64,000 nt of DNA from the NCBI RefSeq assembly GCF_052857255.1, contig NC_135507.1, positions 76,978,350 through 77,042,349 of the forward strand, given 5' to 3'. Position numbers and translations under genes: made by a program. This document shows, piece after piece, positions 1 to 10,259 of the stretch (position 1 is its first letter; the number at the start of each line of letters is the position of its first letter). This DNA is from Amblyomma americanum (taxonomy: Eukaryota > Arthropoda > Arachnida > Ixodida > Ixodidae). The notes under the pieces were generated by a model, which saw only the letters and a list, made by a program, of their open reading frames with translations, was not told the DNA's origin and ran no database searches.

Positions 1-1030
1 AATCGCGCAGCGCACGTCCGTGCACGCAACTAGCACTGTGCGGCTTGCTGCGACCAGGCGACCGCACGTTCATACGGTGGGCGACTGCCGTCGGAGTCGT
101 ACTTGAGACAGCGGGCGAGACGCGCGGCTGTCGCGTGTCCGCATCGCCCGAACGCGACCCCGCGGCGGCCAACGCGGCACACACGCCGCGCCGCGAAACC
201 TGAGCGCCGCTGCGGGCGTCCCAAAACGGCCTGCCCCTCCGCGTCGGGCCGTCCGATGGGCGTGCGCGAGCCCCCTATCTCGCAACCGCGTCACAAGCGC
301 CGCCAAGTTTGACGCGTCGTCCCGAGCGCGGCCAGCGACGGGGCCCAACTCACCGGCGATGATCTCGGCGATGTGGAGGACCGCGTCGCTCTTGATGTCC
401 TCCATGGCGCTCGGGGCCGTGGCGGCGGCCGCGGCGACGGGGTCGTCGTGATGTGCGTGCGCGCTCAGCTGACGGCTGCCTGGGCGCGCATCCCCCGGGG
501 GCCTGGCGGGGTCGAGCTCGAGGTGCGGCGGCGGCGGCGGCCGATTTTCGACGCGGCGCAAGCGGCGGCCGCCCACGCCGAGCAGCCAATTTGGGACGGC
601 CTGTCACCCGCCGATGGTCGTCGCTGGCGGCTCAGCTGCTGGGCCCTTTCAGCGCACGGCCATCTTTTCACCCGCCGTCATCAGAAAAATTTTCAAAGGG
701 CCCGTGAGCGGGTTCGAGCGGTTGCCACGTGACCCGGCGTAGCCAATCGGGTGGCGCGCGCGCTCTTCCGTCTTCAGGCCGCCATTAGCCCCGACTGCAG
801 CGCGGCAGAAAAGGAAGAAGCCGTGGTGGCAGCGGTGGCCGAGTGGCCGCACACGCGCCGGTTATTATGCGGGGGTAGCCGCGGACGGAGGAGCACGCTG
901 GCCACCGCTTGCGCAAAGGACCCCAGACGTCGGCACGTAGGAGCGCAAACCGGTAGCGGCCTTTGGCGGTTTCGGTTTCGGCGACACGCCCTTCTGTTGC
1001 TGCTGCTCACGTGTGAGCTCCCGAAGGGAC
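1..1030. promoter_or_regulatory. CpG-rich promoter-like region
   Basis: The first kilobase is very GC-rich and full of CpG dinucleotides, unlike the AT-richer sequence after about 1.05 kb. It contains a possible minus-strand first exon (354-405) with a good splice donor, which fits a CpG-rich promoter of a gene running off the left edge. Many overlapping open frames here are a by-product of the base composition (few stop codons) and are not called as genes. Confidence 0.45.
354..405 (-). CDS. Possible first coding exon of an unknown gene (partial)
   Basis: On the minus strand an ATG at 405-403 opens 17 codons (M-E-D-I-K-S-D-A-V-L-H-I-A-E-I-I-A, then one base) that end at a strong donor, GTGAGT, at 353-348. 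The peptide is an amphipathic helix-like stretch and does not resemble the arginine/proline-rich nonsense of the surrounding frames. It lies in the CpG-rich block, as expected for a first exon. The rest of the gene would be to the left of the window. I do not recognise the protein. Alternatives are a chance ORF or an exon that starts at an in-frame upstream ATG within the same open frame. Confidence 0.4.
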
Positions 1031-2845
1031 GAGCCAGGAGAGATGCGCATATGTGAGAGCTGTGAATGGCATTACACGGGTCCGTTTGTTGTCCCGCAGG
1101 TGAAGAAAAGGACGAAGGAACGAGAGAGAGAAAGATCGTTCCTACAAAGGTTCAACTCAGTTCAAGAGTGAGGTTTTATTGTACTGCGAGCGACAGGAGG
1201 TTTATGAAAGGTGGCAGTATTGTCGAAATGCCACCGAAATAACGATGAACAAAACCAAGAAAATGCGATCAATGGCCAGCCAAGAAACCATTCGCAAAGG
1301 CGTGCCTAGCGATCGAATATTTCATTTCCAGTGAAGGCATGTGGATGAGGCGATAATCAAATGAACGCCTTTTGAATGCTGTCGGCGCTTGTCCACGCGG
1401 GCTCGGGCGTTAACAATATGCGCGCGTGTCACGGCGCGCTCCCTCCTCCAGTGGCTTCACGCCTGCTGAAAGAAGCGTGGGTGAGGATTGGTCACCGCGG
1501 CCGATGAGGCAGAGCGCGCACCGCCGGGCGTGGGCGGGACGAGCCAAGCGCGCGGGCGACGCGCACAATCGCGGCCAGGAGCTTCGCGCTCATCGACTTC
1601 GGAGGCTGTTCACTTGTGACGAGTCTCGGAGGCCACAATTCCATTGTCGCCGCAGCGTGCGTCATATGGCAGCAGCCTATTTGCGAGTCAGCACTCGTCC
1701 GCGTGTCATCTTTTGTATTTCGTCTGTTTCGCGCTGTACGATAAACAATGAAGACCACACCCCGCGCGCAGTTCTTCCTTCGCCACAAGATCGAAATTTT
1801 AAACATTTAATTTGTCGCCCCACACATCTCACCCGGAAGCATTCAAAGCAAAATAAAAAAAAACAACGTTACAAAAACTCGGCTGAAGCCAAATAGAAAT
1901 TACGGCAAGCTTGCTTTCAAATGCCCCCGAAAGTGTGTTAAAACATGCATTTCTTTTTTTTTTCTAGGAAGAATTCCGACTGGCAATACTGTCACCTTGT
2001 TCAACAAATCAAAGCTGGAATACACGTGAAAGCTGAAACAACGGTCTAAAAGCCTGGTTAGCATTGTCAATAAATACTGGTACCAAGAGGAACGAATTTC
2101 ATATGACTACAGTAACGCATATTGAAGTTTATTTATTCTTTTTTCATGATAACGGGCGCGCAAAAGTCTTTTAATCGTGGTGTACGGTCAGTGCATATTA
2201 TTTTTATTGCACCCGACGTCCCCATCAAATGTACACTCAGTCAAAAGTTTATGGGACACAATATTACCGATAAAAAGTTCCTTCCGTCGCCGTCGTTGCA
2301 TGCAGCCTTGCGTAAATAACCAGTCTAACTATGTGGGTGCGAATCCTAAGCAATGCGCTCCGAATGCATAATCGCCACACTTACTATCTTCACTTCTTAA
2401 TGAGGGTGGTTGTGCCTCTTTTGCATAGAACCCGAACAGAAGAGTGCGTGGCATGAGCCAGAAAGTACAATTTGCAGTGACATGATCATATACATGTCAT
2501 AAGGATAGTAAAAATTACATATAATTCCAACATCTGGCGACCGGCGAATACTTCTTGTAAAAAACATAATGCTCCGATAATGATTTCGAGCGCGTCCATT
2601 CGTCTTTGTCGCCAATGAGGAGCGACGTTACTGCTAAACTGCCGTTTTCAGTGGTAAACACTCGTGCCAAGATGTTTTAGGTTGTCGCCTCTATGTCTGT
2701 CGGCGGGTTGTCGTTCCCGCCACTCTCTCGGTTTATTGCACCCCGTACAGATGGCGCAGCGGGCGTCCGTTGAAAGAACGAAGGGGATCGTTTCGGCGGC
2801 AAGTTTGAATTGCTAAAACGGCGGAAATGGCGCTAAATGTGTGAA
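1031..2845. other. No gene seen
   Basis: AT-richer sequence with only short open frames on both strands and no recognisable protein similarity, RNA gene or element end. Confidence 0.5.
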
Positions 2846-2991
2846 ATAAACGTATAGCTAGAACACAAGCTTCCTACAAATTAAACTATGACATCGTCAT
2901 CATCATCGACATGACGACATAAACGTATAGCTAGAACACACGCTTCCTACAAATTAAATTATGACATCGTCATCATCATCGACATGACGAC
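2846..2991. repeat. Tandem duplication, two 73-bp units
   Basis: The segment starting ATAAACGTATAGCTAGAACA at 2846 is repeated almost exactly from 2919. Each unit ends in a CATCATCATCGACATGACGAC tract. The second unit runs straight into the 3' end of an RTE element, so the duplication probably includes part of that element's (GAT)n tail. Confidence 0.8.
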
Positions 2992-3728
2992 GCCCACTGC
3001 AAAACAAAGGCATCTCCCATATATCTTCAATTAACCGTGTCCTGTACCAGCAGCGCCCACCGTATGCCCGCATTTCATCCGCCCACCTAACTTTCTGCCG
3101 CCGGCTGCTACACTTGCCTTCTCTTGGAATCCACTCCGTACCCTTAACGAACAGTGGTTATCTTGCCTTCTCATTACATGCCCTGCCCAAGCCCAGAAGC
3201 CCATTTCTTCCTCTTGATTTCGACTAGGATGTTATTAACACGCGTTGGTTCCCTCACCCACTCTGCCCGCTTCCGATCTCGTAACGTTACACCTATCTTT
3301 TTTTTCCATGGCTCGCTCCGTTGTCCTTGTATTGAGCTGAACCCTTTTCGTTAACCTCCACGTTTCTTCCCCATAGGTGAGTACCGGTAAGATGGATATT
3401 GGCAAACTGTCATTCATGATCGGAGAGTACCTGCCAAATGCGGCCCATCTCATTCTTATTCTTCTAGTTATTTCAGTCTCGGGATCCGGATGTGCGGTCG
3501 TTACCTGCCCTAAGTAGATGTTTTCACTTCCACTTCCAGCGCCTCGCTACGAATTGTAAACTACCGTTCCCTTCGAAGGCTTTTGAGCCTAATCTTTAGC
3601 TTTCTGCATATTAATTTTTAGACACATCGTACTGCTTTGCCGGTCTAAGTCATTGATCATACTTTACAGTTCATCCCCCGAGTAACTTAGCAAGACAATC
3701 TCATCAATGAATCGCAGATTACTGAGGT
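2970..3728 (-). mobile_element. RTE-type LINE fragment (copy A, 3' part)
   Basis: Reading on the minus strand, this matches the 3' half of a second RTE copy at 8144-9111: a GAT-repeat tail, a GCAGTGGGCG block, and RT C-terminal codons such as PVLTYGEETWRLTK (about 3360-3430). The frame is broken by many stops and indels. The copy breaks off at about 3728, where a plus-strand CR1-like LINE begins; its continuation toward the 5' end resumes at 7129. This is an old, dead copy. Confidence 0.75.
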
Positions 3729-6308
3729 GTGTGCCTCTTGGTAAAAAATGATCTCCAATGTGAACTACTCGAAACTTTCTGTACAAGTACAGGTGACTGT
3801 GAATTTATGGCACTGAAATTGCAAAACACTGTACTTGCCGTTGGTTATCGACCTCCGAATGGGGTGGTGGCATCGTTCTTAGATTACTTAGAAAATGTTT
3901 TTGAATTTGTAAACAATTCTCACTTTGACATTATTTTTGGCGGCGACGTGAATATAAACATGTTAGGCAATGATTCCTCCAAACTGAAACTGGATGTTCT
4001 AATGAGGGCGAATGGTCTCACAAATGTCATAAATCTCCCAACAAGAGTGACACTAAATACATCAACATTAATAGATATTTTTGTTACAAATATAACTCCG
4101 GAGAGAATCAGAGCAGGCGTTATTGTGGCTGAGCTGAGTGATCATTTGCCTATTTTTTTGTGCTGTACCAAAAAGGTCAACATAAAGAAAAACGTGCCTG
4201 CAAGCTTAATACAACGTGTGTCACAAAAAAATCTTTCCACATTTCTGGAAAAAGTTTCACTGGCATCATGGGATAGTGTGTACAAAAAAACTGATGCTAG
4301 CGCAGCTTACGAAGAACTGCTTAATATTCTTAAACCTATATACGCAGATTGTTTCCCTTTTGTGCGATTGAAAGTAAACACAAAAATCCGCAAACCGTGG
4401 ATAACACCCGACCTGGCAGCGAAAATACGTGAGAAAAATAAAATGTTCAGCAGGTTTATCAAGAGCAAGGATCCAGACGCGTTGAAGCAGTTTAGAACTT
4501 GCCGTAATCGTTTAGATAAAGAGCTGAAAAGGGCACGAAAACAGCATTTTAACAACTTATTCACCTCTCTTTCTGGACGCACACATGCTCTGTGGAAAAA
4601 CCTGCGCTCAGTATTAAACTATAATGTTAAGAATGACTCAGTTCGTGAAATAAAATACAATGGTACCGTGCTGTCAGGCAAAGCCTTAGCCAATGCCTTC
4701 AATAGCCACATTGTAAATACTGCCGCTCAAATAACAGTGAATATTAATCTAGACAATGTTCACTACAATAATGGCTCAGTTTTTCTTGATCCTGTCAGCG
4801 AAGCCGAAGTGACGGAAGTAATAAAAAGTCTTAATAACAGCAGCGCTATTGATGTTGATGGCATGCAAGTGAAACCTTTGAAACACGTCATCTGTGTCCT
4901 TGCTCCCTGCATAAATTACGTTTTCAATTTATGCCTTGAACAAGCGGTATTTCCACACCAAATGCAAGTTGCACGTGTGAAGGTATTGTACAAGAAAGGT
5001 GATAAGAATGATATGGGGAATTACAGGCCTGTTTCCATACTACCTGTCCTATCAAAGGCATTCGAAAAAATCATTCTCAAGCGATTTTCGAAATTTGAAG
5101 AGAAACCTAACCTCATAGTTGATTGCCAGTATGGATTCCGAAAGGGAGTTAGCACCGAGTCGGCACTTCTTGCCCAAAAAGAGTATATTTTAGACCACAT
5201 TGAACAAGAAAACGTAATATTAGGCATATTTATAGATTTTTCAAGAGCCTTTGACCTCATAAATCATCAGATACTGATCACGAAGCTAGAAAGATATGGC
5301 TTTCGGGGTGTGGCTGCGGCGTTAATCCGATCATATTTAACCAATAGGAAGCAAATTGTAGATATAGAGGGATTTTGTTCGGATTCACTAGCAGTTAACT
5401 GTGGCGTGCCGCAAGGCAGTATTTTGGGGCCATTCCTTTTTAATCTCTACGTGAATGACATAGTCAGCGTAACCCCATCCACAAAATTTGTCATTTACGC
5501 AGATGATACGAGTCTATTCTTTTCAGCAAATGATCCTGATCAATTAATTCGCCATGCGAATGAAAGCCTAGCCAAGCTAGAGAAATGGACTGAAGAAAAC
5601 CTTTTAAAAATAAACATACAAAAAACAAAGGCAGTTCTATTTCACGCCAGAAATAAAACTATAACAACTAGCCACAGTGTTTTGCTCAAATCAACCCCAG
5701 TTGAAATAGTGCCTTGGATTAAAACATTAGGTGTTACGTTTCATGAGAACTTATCTTGGGATGCACATATTAACTGCTTAACCAAAAAACTTTCTCAAGT
5801 AGTCGGCCTCATATATCGAAATGCAAGTGTACTACCGCGTAATGTAATGATAATGCTGTATAATACCTTGTTTTGTTCAAGACTTAATTATTGCCATTTA
5901 GTTTGGGCCTCTACGACGCAAAACAATATACACAAAATTCATATTCTGCAAAAAAAGTTTCTACGTGCCGTTGCAAGTGTCCCCATGTGCTATCCCTCGG
6001 AACCATTATTTCACATGTATAACGTGATGCCTGTTACGAAGATTTATGGTTATCGTCTGTGCAAACAATACAAACAAGAGATAAAAAATGGTACTTGTTT
6101 CTTGCGTCAGATAGCCAACATAAGTAGTCATCCTAAAGCATACAACACGCGAAATTTTGAGAGGTGGAAAGTAGAAACATGTAGGACAACATATGGATTA
6201 CAAATGTTAAAAAACCGGTTACCAAGGCTTTTAAATACGTTGCATAAGAAAAACATACAACCCGAAAATATTACTTTCAAGAAACTTCGCCACTACTTTA
6301 CGAACTAA
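3729..6308 (+). CDS. LINE ORF2: endonuclease (partial) and reverse transcriptase
   Basis: An 859-residue open frame. The first ~150 residues are the C-terminal two-thirds of an APE-type endonuclease (GYRPPNG, GGDVNIN, and SDHLPIF as the catalytic SDH motif). The RT follows at about residues 400-660, with NYRPVSILPVLSK, GIFIDFSRAFD, GVPQGSILGP and the catalytic YADD box (VIYADDTS, about residue 590). The C-terminal 200 residues are the usual thumb and tail. The start is only the first in-frame ATG in a truncated copy and not a real initiation site. No stop or frameshift interrupts it, so it is either young or coding-neutral. This copy lacks the endonuclease N-terminus, so it should not move by itself. 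Confidence 0.85.
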   Translation: MCLLVKNDLQCELLETFCTSTGDCEFMALKLQNTVLAVGYRPPNGVVASFLDYLENVFEFVNNSHFDIIFGGDVNINMLGNDSSKLKLDVLMRANGLTNVINLPTRVTLNTSTLIDIFVTNITPERIRAGVIVAELSDHLPIFLCCTKKVNIKKNVPASLIQRVSQKNLSTFLEKVSLASWDSVYKKTDASAAYEELLNILKPIYADCFPFVRLKVNTKIRKPWITPDLAAKIREKNKMFSRFIKSKDPDALKQFRTCRNRLDKELKRARKQHFNNLFTSLSGRTHALWKNLRSVLNYNVKNDSVREIKYNGTVLSGKALANAFNSHIVNTAAQITVNINLDNVHYNNGSVFLDPVSEAEVTEVIKSLNNSSAIDVDGMQVKPLKHVICVLAPCINYVFNLCLEQAVFPHQMQVARVKVLYKKGDKNDMGNYRPVSILPVLSKAFEKIILKRFSKFEEKPNLIVDCQYGFRKGVSTESALLAQKEYILDHIEQENVILGIFIDFSRAFDLINHQILITKLERYGFRGVAAALIRSYLTNRKQIVDIEGFCSDSLAVNCGVPQGSILGPFLFNLYVNDIVSVTPSTKFVIYADDTSLFFSANDPDQLIRHANESLAKLEKWTEENLLKINIQKTKAVLFHARNKTITTSHSVLLKSTPVEIVPWIKTLGVTFHENLSWDAHINCLTKKLSQVVGLIYRNASVLPRNVMIMLYNTLFCSRLNYCHLVWASTTQNNIHKIHILQKKFLRAVASVPMCYPSEPLFHMYNVMPVTKIYGYRLCKQYKQEIKNGTCFLRQIANISSHPKAYNTRNFERWKVETCRTTYGLQMLKNRLPRLLNTLHKKNIQPENITFKKLRHYFTN

Positions 6309-6648
6309 AAATAAGAACAACAAAATAGTCTCACAATATTCTATCTCAAAGCGTCACTTTCATTTTGCTATGCTGTCTATATATCTCCGGCGATGAGATT
6401 TGTTGAAAGTGTGTGCCCTCTTGTTGCAGTCAGGTTTTCGTGGAAACTTCCTTTTTTTCAATGTACAGCTTTTGTTTGCGGTTTCACACTTTCATGCATT
6501 TGTTTTGTGGTTGCTGACCGCTACCTGTAGTTGCCAATGTGGGGGCCTGCGGCCTTGTCAAGCTGCCTTAATGACAGCTTTTTCTGCTGGCCTCCGGCAT
6601 CATGTACGTGTGATGCAAATAAAGTTATTATTATTATTATTATTATTA
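3729..6648 (+). mobile_element. CR1/L2-like LINE, 5'-truncated, RT frame intact
   Basis: A non-LTR retrotransposon whose sequence begins inside the endonuclease domain and ends in a 3' UTR with an AATAAA signal followed by a (TTA)n tail at about 6624-6650. A short microsatellite tail in place of poly(A) is usual in CR1/L2-type elements. It sits within RTE copy A, whose homology stops at 3728 and restarts at 7129, and its tail abuts a TTAA-flanked MITE. Its long uninterrupted frame shows that it inserted after the RTE copy had decayed. Confidence 0.8.
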
Positions 6649-6652
6649 TTAA

Positions 6653-7124
6653 AGAGGCTGTGAAAGGGGGTCTAAACAAAGATGCGCGGCTTCATAAATA
6701 TCCTCCAGTAAGAATTTTTTAGATGCGCTTCGCAACAGCTGAGTTATTTGTGGTAAAAATTTGAATTTCCGCGCGTTTCGCGCCTTTCCCTTTCTTCTCA
6801 TCACTTTTTGCACGCTGAAATGTCGGCGCTCCTCCTCCGGCCCCATCCCACTCGCCCCCTCCGCCAGCTGCAGACCGGCACGAACCAATGCTAGCAGTCC
6901 GCTACTGACGTAACGAGCGCTACATGACGTAACGAGTGCGGATTCGGGCGAAAGCACAGCACCGCAGGTCGCCGCAAGACGCGGAAGCGGGAGTTTTAAA
7001 ACTTGTATTGTAAATTATCGGCTCGCTTTAGAGGTCTTGTACGCGGCATGAACGCTTGTTGGCATGTACTCTACACAATGCGAGTATTTTATAGACAACC
7101 TCAAACACCCTTTTCAGGGACCCT
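6653..7124. mobile_element. MITE with TTAA target duplication
   Basis: A 472-bp AT/GC-mixed segment flanked by TTAA at 6649-6652 and 7125-7128. Its ends are imperfect inverted repeats (left AGAGGCTGTGAAAGGGG, right complement AGGGTCCCTGAAAAGGG). It carries no transposase. TTAA targets are typical of piggyBac-type transposases, so it is probably a non-autonomous piggyBac-like element that used the TTA-rich LINE tail as its target. Confidence 0.6.
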
Positions 7125-7128
7125 TTAA

Positions 7129-7860
7129 CTCTTATCCCCAACTTTTCGCAACCCAGGCCTCTGAATTCCTCTTGTAAAGAGGTGATGAATAGCATTAGAG
7201 AGGTAGTGTCTCCCTGCCTGACGCTCTATTTTATAGGAATTCTATTGCTTTTTTAAGGAGGTCTATGGTGGCTCAGCAGCAGCTGCATGTAGAAATCTTG
7301 CGTACTCTTACATGCGGCTGTTGTACACCCTGATTCCGTAATGCCTGCATGACTGCTAAGATTTCGACTCAGTCAAGTGCTTTCTCGTAATCTCTGAAAG
7401 CTATATATAGAGGTTTGTTATATTCTACCCATTTCTCTAACACCTGTTTGATAGATGATAAAGTGAATACGATCTATCGTTGAGTAGCCTTTAGGAAAAC
7501 CTTCCTGGTCATTTGGTTCATTGAAGTCTAAGGCTGTCCTGATTCTGTTAGTGATTGCCTTGGTAAATAAATTGTAGGCAACGGACAGTTTAAGCTGATC
7601 GATCTATAATTTTTCATATCGTTGACTTCTCCTTTCTTATGGATTAATATGATGGTAGCATTCTTCCAAGACTCCTGTACAGTCGAGGTCATGAGCCTGA
7701 GGCATTGCGTATACAGGGTGGCTAGGTTTTCTAGCACGGTCTCCTACCGTCCTTCACCAGATCTGCTGTTACCTGATCAGTACCAGCTGCTTAAATTTAC
7801 CCTTTTGCATTGCTCCTAAGGGTTTCTTTACTGCCTCTTTCGTTACCAATCATTAATTTA
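7129..7860 (-). mobile_element. RTE-type LINE fragment (copy A, upstream part)
   Basis: Resumes the RTE homology that broke off at 3728: CTCTTATCC and the following ~90 bp match copy B at about 8950-9040. Minus-strand codons include the RT palm entry motif IILIHKKGEVNDMKNYRSISL (7600-7680), here with a broken frame after it. It decays past recognition at about 7860. Confidence 0.65.
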
Positions 7861-8040
7861 TTCACCACCTGCCGCAGTGGGGAGATAGTGTCGACGTCAG
7901 AAGGACACTTGGCTTATTATCTCGAACATCCAGCGAATATCATGCACACGACGCCATTTTTGCATTTTTGTGGAAAGTAGACTCTAATGCTATCGCATTA
8001 AAAACACTTGTAATGCCCCCCCCCCTCAAAAGTAGAAATT

Positions 8041-8143
8041 AGCGGTGGCTCAGTGGTAAGGCGCTCGGCTACTGATCCGGAGTACCCGGCGGCCGCGTTT
8101 CGGTGGAGGCGGAACGCTAAGGAGCCCGTGTGCTGCGCGATGT
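8041..8143 (+). mobile_element. Ruka-like tRNA-derived SINE, left half
   Basis: Starts with a tRNA-like pol III box A (TGGCTCAGTGG, 8046-8056) and runs through the SINE body to CGATGT (8138-8143), where an RTE LINE interrupts it. The right half resumes at 9112. The order of blocks matches what I know of the tick Ruka SINE family; the box B region appears damaged. Confidence 0.65.
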
Positions 8144-9111
8144 TCATCCCTATCATCATCATCATCAGCCTGACTACACCCACTGCAGGGCAAAGGCCTC
8201 TCCAATGTCTCTCCAATTAACCCTGTCCTTTGCCAGCTGCATCCACCCTTTGCCTGCAAACTTCTTTATCTCATCCACCCACCTAACCTTCTGCCGCCCC
8301 TGCAGCTACGCTTTCCTTCTCTTTGAATCCACTCCGTTACCCTTCAGGACCAGCGGTTATCTTGCCTTCGCATTACATCCCCTGCCCAGGCCCATTTCTT
8401 CCCCTTGATTTCGACTAGGATGTCAATAACCCACGTTTGTTCCTTCACCCACTCTGCCCGCATCCGGTCTCTTAACGTTACACCTAACATTTTTCTTTCA
8501 ATGGCTCACTGTGCGGTCCTTAACGAGCCGTTTTCGTTAGCCTCCACGTTTCTGCCCCGTAGGTGAGTACCGTTAAGATACAGCTGTTGTACACTTTTCT
8601 CTCGAGGGATATTGGTAACGTACACTTCATGACCTCAGAGAACCTGCCATATGGGCTCCATCTCATTCTTATCCATCTAGTTATTTCCCTCTTCATGATC
8701 CCGATCAGCCGTCACTACTTGCCCTAAGTAGACCTTTACCACTACCAGCACCTCGCTGCCAACTGTGAACTGCTGTTCCCCTGCTAGACTGTGGAACATT
8801 ACTTTGGTTTTCTGCATGTTAATGTTTAGACCCACCGTTCTGCTCTGCCTGTCTAACTCATTGATTATGATTTGCAGTTCACCTCCTGAGTGACTCAGCA
8901 AGGCAATGTCATCAGCGAATCGCAGATTATTTAGGTATGCTCCATGAACTCTTATCCTCAACTGTTCGCAATTGAGGCCTCAGAATACCTCCTGTAAACA
9001 GGCGGTGAATAGCATTGTCGAGATCGCGTCTTCTTGCCTTCTTTATTGGAATTTTTTTGCTGACTTTATGGAGGACTATGGTAGCTGTGCAGCTCCTATA
9101 TATGTATCTCC
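8144..9111 (-). mobile_element. RTE-type LINE fragment (copy B), 5'-truncated
   Basis: A minus-strand RTE copy with its 3' end at 8144: a (GAT)n tail, then GTAGTCAGGCT and GCAGTGGGTG blocks typical of RTE/BovB elements. Upstream codons at about 8770-8960 encode the RT active-site segment LRFADDIALLS and the GLNINMQKTKVM block. It is about 970 bp long and flanked by a 6-bp duplication CGATGT (8138-8143 and 9112-9117). The duplication lies in a Ruka-like SINE, so this is a 5'-truncated insertion. It has many stops and is not functional. Confidence 0.8.
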
Positions 9112-9260
9112 CGATGTCAGTGCGCGTTAAAGATCCCCAGGTGGTCGAAACTATTCCGGAGACTTCCACTACAGCGCCCTTTTCTTTCTGCCTACCTTCA
9201 CTCCCTCCTTTATCCCTTCACTTACGGCGTGGTTCTGGTGTTCACCGAGATGAGACAGTT
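9112..9260 (+). mobile_element. Ruka-like SINE, right half
   Basis: Continues the SINE from 8143: the blocks GTTAAAGATCCCCAGGTGG and CTCCCTCCTTTATCCCTTC are those that normally follow the left half directly. It starts with the second copy of the CGATGT target duplication made by the RTE insertion. Confidence 0.65.
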
Positions 9261-9487
9261 CCTGTTCCCTTTCTTTCCAGACACCCCCCCCCCCCCCCTA
9301 TGGAAAGAAGAAAGCAAATTCAAGAAACTACTCAGCGACATACATATAAAAAGATGTGCCGCTAATGCCATCCGTTTCTTTTTGCTTATGTTCAGTGCTT
9401 TCAAGGTGAACCGTGCGTGTTGATTTTTACTTCTGCTGAGAACCGAAGTTTGTTCAAAACTTGGTGCACGACTGCGGCAAGCATTAA

Positions 9488-10013
9488 GGGCGGTTCACAT
9501 GCAAGCGAACTGGCGAACAGAGCGAACAGCGGCGCGGCGCTGCGAAGCGGTTCGCGAGCTTTCGTTTCACATGCATCGCCGCTGCGCGTCGCCCACCGCT
9601 GCGAAAACCAATGTTGCTGGCAAAAGATATGCGCCTGCAACCGGTTTTGGTGGCCTGCAAACACAAAAAAAGCGCAATATAAAAGCATTATTTTGTCATT
9701 TCTTTTCATAGTTGATTTAAATAAATATAATTATTGCGTTTTAAGCATAAACAGCGCTTTATACAATTTCTTTCCTAAACAAAAGTTCGTACGTGCGGCG
9801 TACAAACTCGCGTGGCAACGCCGGGCCAGTCTAGCCACCCTTGCCGGGCGGTCATTGGCTGAGATGCGGTGCTGCCGCGTCGCCGCCGCGAAAATTTCCA
9901 ACTTGCCCGAACCTCGCCGCTCCAGCCGCTGGGGCTTCCTCCGCCGCTTGAGAGAGGGTGTATGCGCCGCGGCGGCGGAGTTCGCGAGCGGTTCGCTTGC
10001 ATGTGAAACGGGC
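9488..10013. mobile_element. MITE with TTAA target duplication and inverted ends
   Basis: A 526-bp segment bounded by TTAA (9484-9487 and 10014-10017). The ends form an inverted repeat: GGGCGGTTCACATGCAAGC at the left, and the complement of the right end reads GCCCGTTTCACATGCAAGC. GCGAAC-type subrepeats continue inward on both sides. A 228-codon plus-strand open frame spanning it looks like noise, not a protein. A similar GGGCGATTCACACGACG end occurs at about 14387, suggesting a second, incomplete member of the family. Confidence 0.7.
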
Positions 10014-10039
10014 TTAATGTGGGACGACGGTAAATGTTC

Positions 10040-10215
10040 TCAGTTCCCTACATTATTTGTCACTTTTCGCCCACGTTCTCCGATTCCCTCGGTAACGCAT
10101 TGACCAGTATGCCCGGTGTAAATCATTCCACATGATGAGGAGAGAGACATACACCCTTCCGACGAAGCATGGGATGTAGGTTATCTCGTGCCTCAATTGA
10201 CATTCACTGCAAACG
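10040..10215 (-). pseudogene. PLE GIY-YIG endonuclease relic
   Basis: Minus-strand codons, in two frames, recover the endonuclease core of a Penelope-like element: a Cys pair (CKLC, CSEC), then HEITYIP, then after a frameshift SCGMIYTGHTGQC, matching the usual CGxxYxGQTGRC signature of the PLE GIY-YIG domain. It is a short fragment with no RT nearby. Confidence 0.55.
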
Positions 10216-10259
10216 TGTGGACAAAGCTTGCAAGCTAGCTTTGCCCACACGTTTGCTTC

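Noticed and set aside
70..576. 168-codon minus-strand open frame at the left edge
   Set aside because: The Arg/Pro/Ala-rich composition follows from the CpG-rich bases. Only the short 354-405 segment with a splice donor looks gene-like.
9417..10103. 228-codon plus-strand open frame
   Set aside because: It spans a TTAA-flanked MITE and its flanks and has no protein-like pattern.
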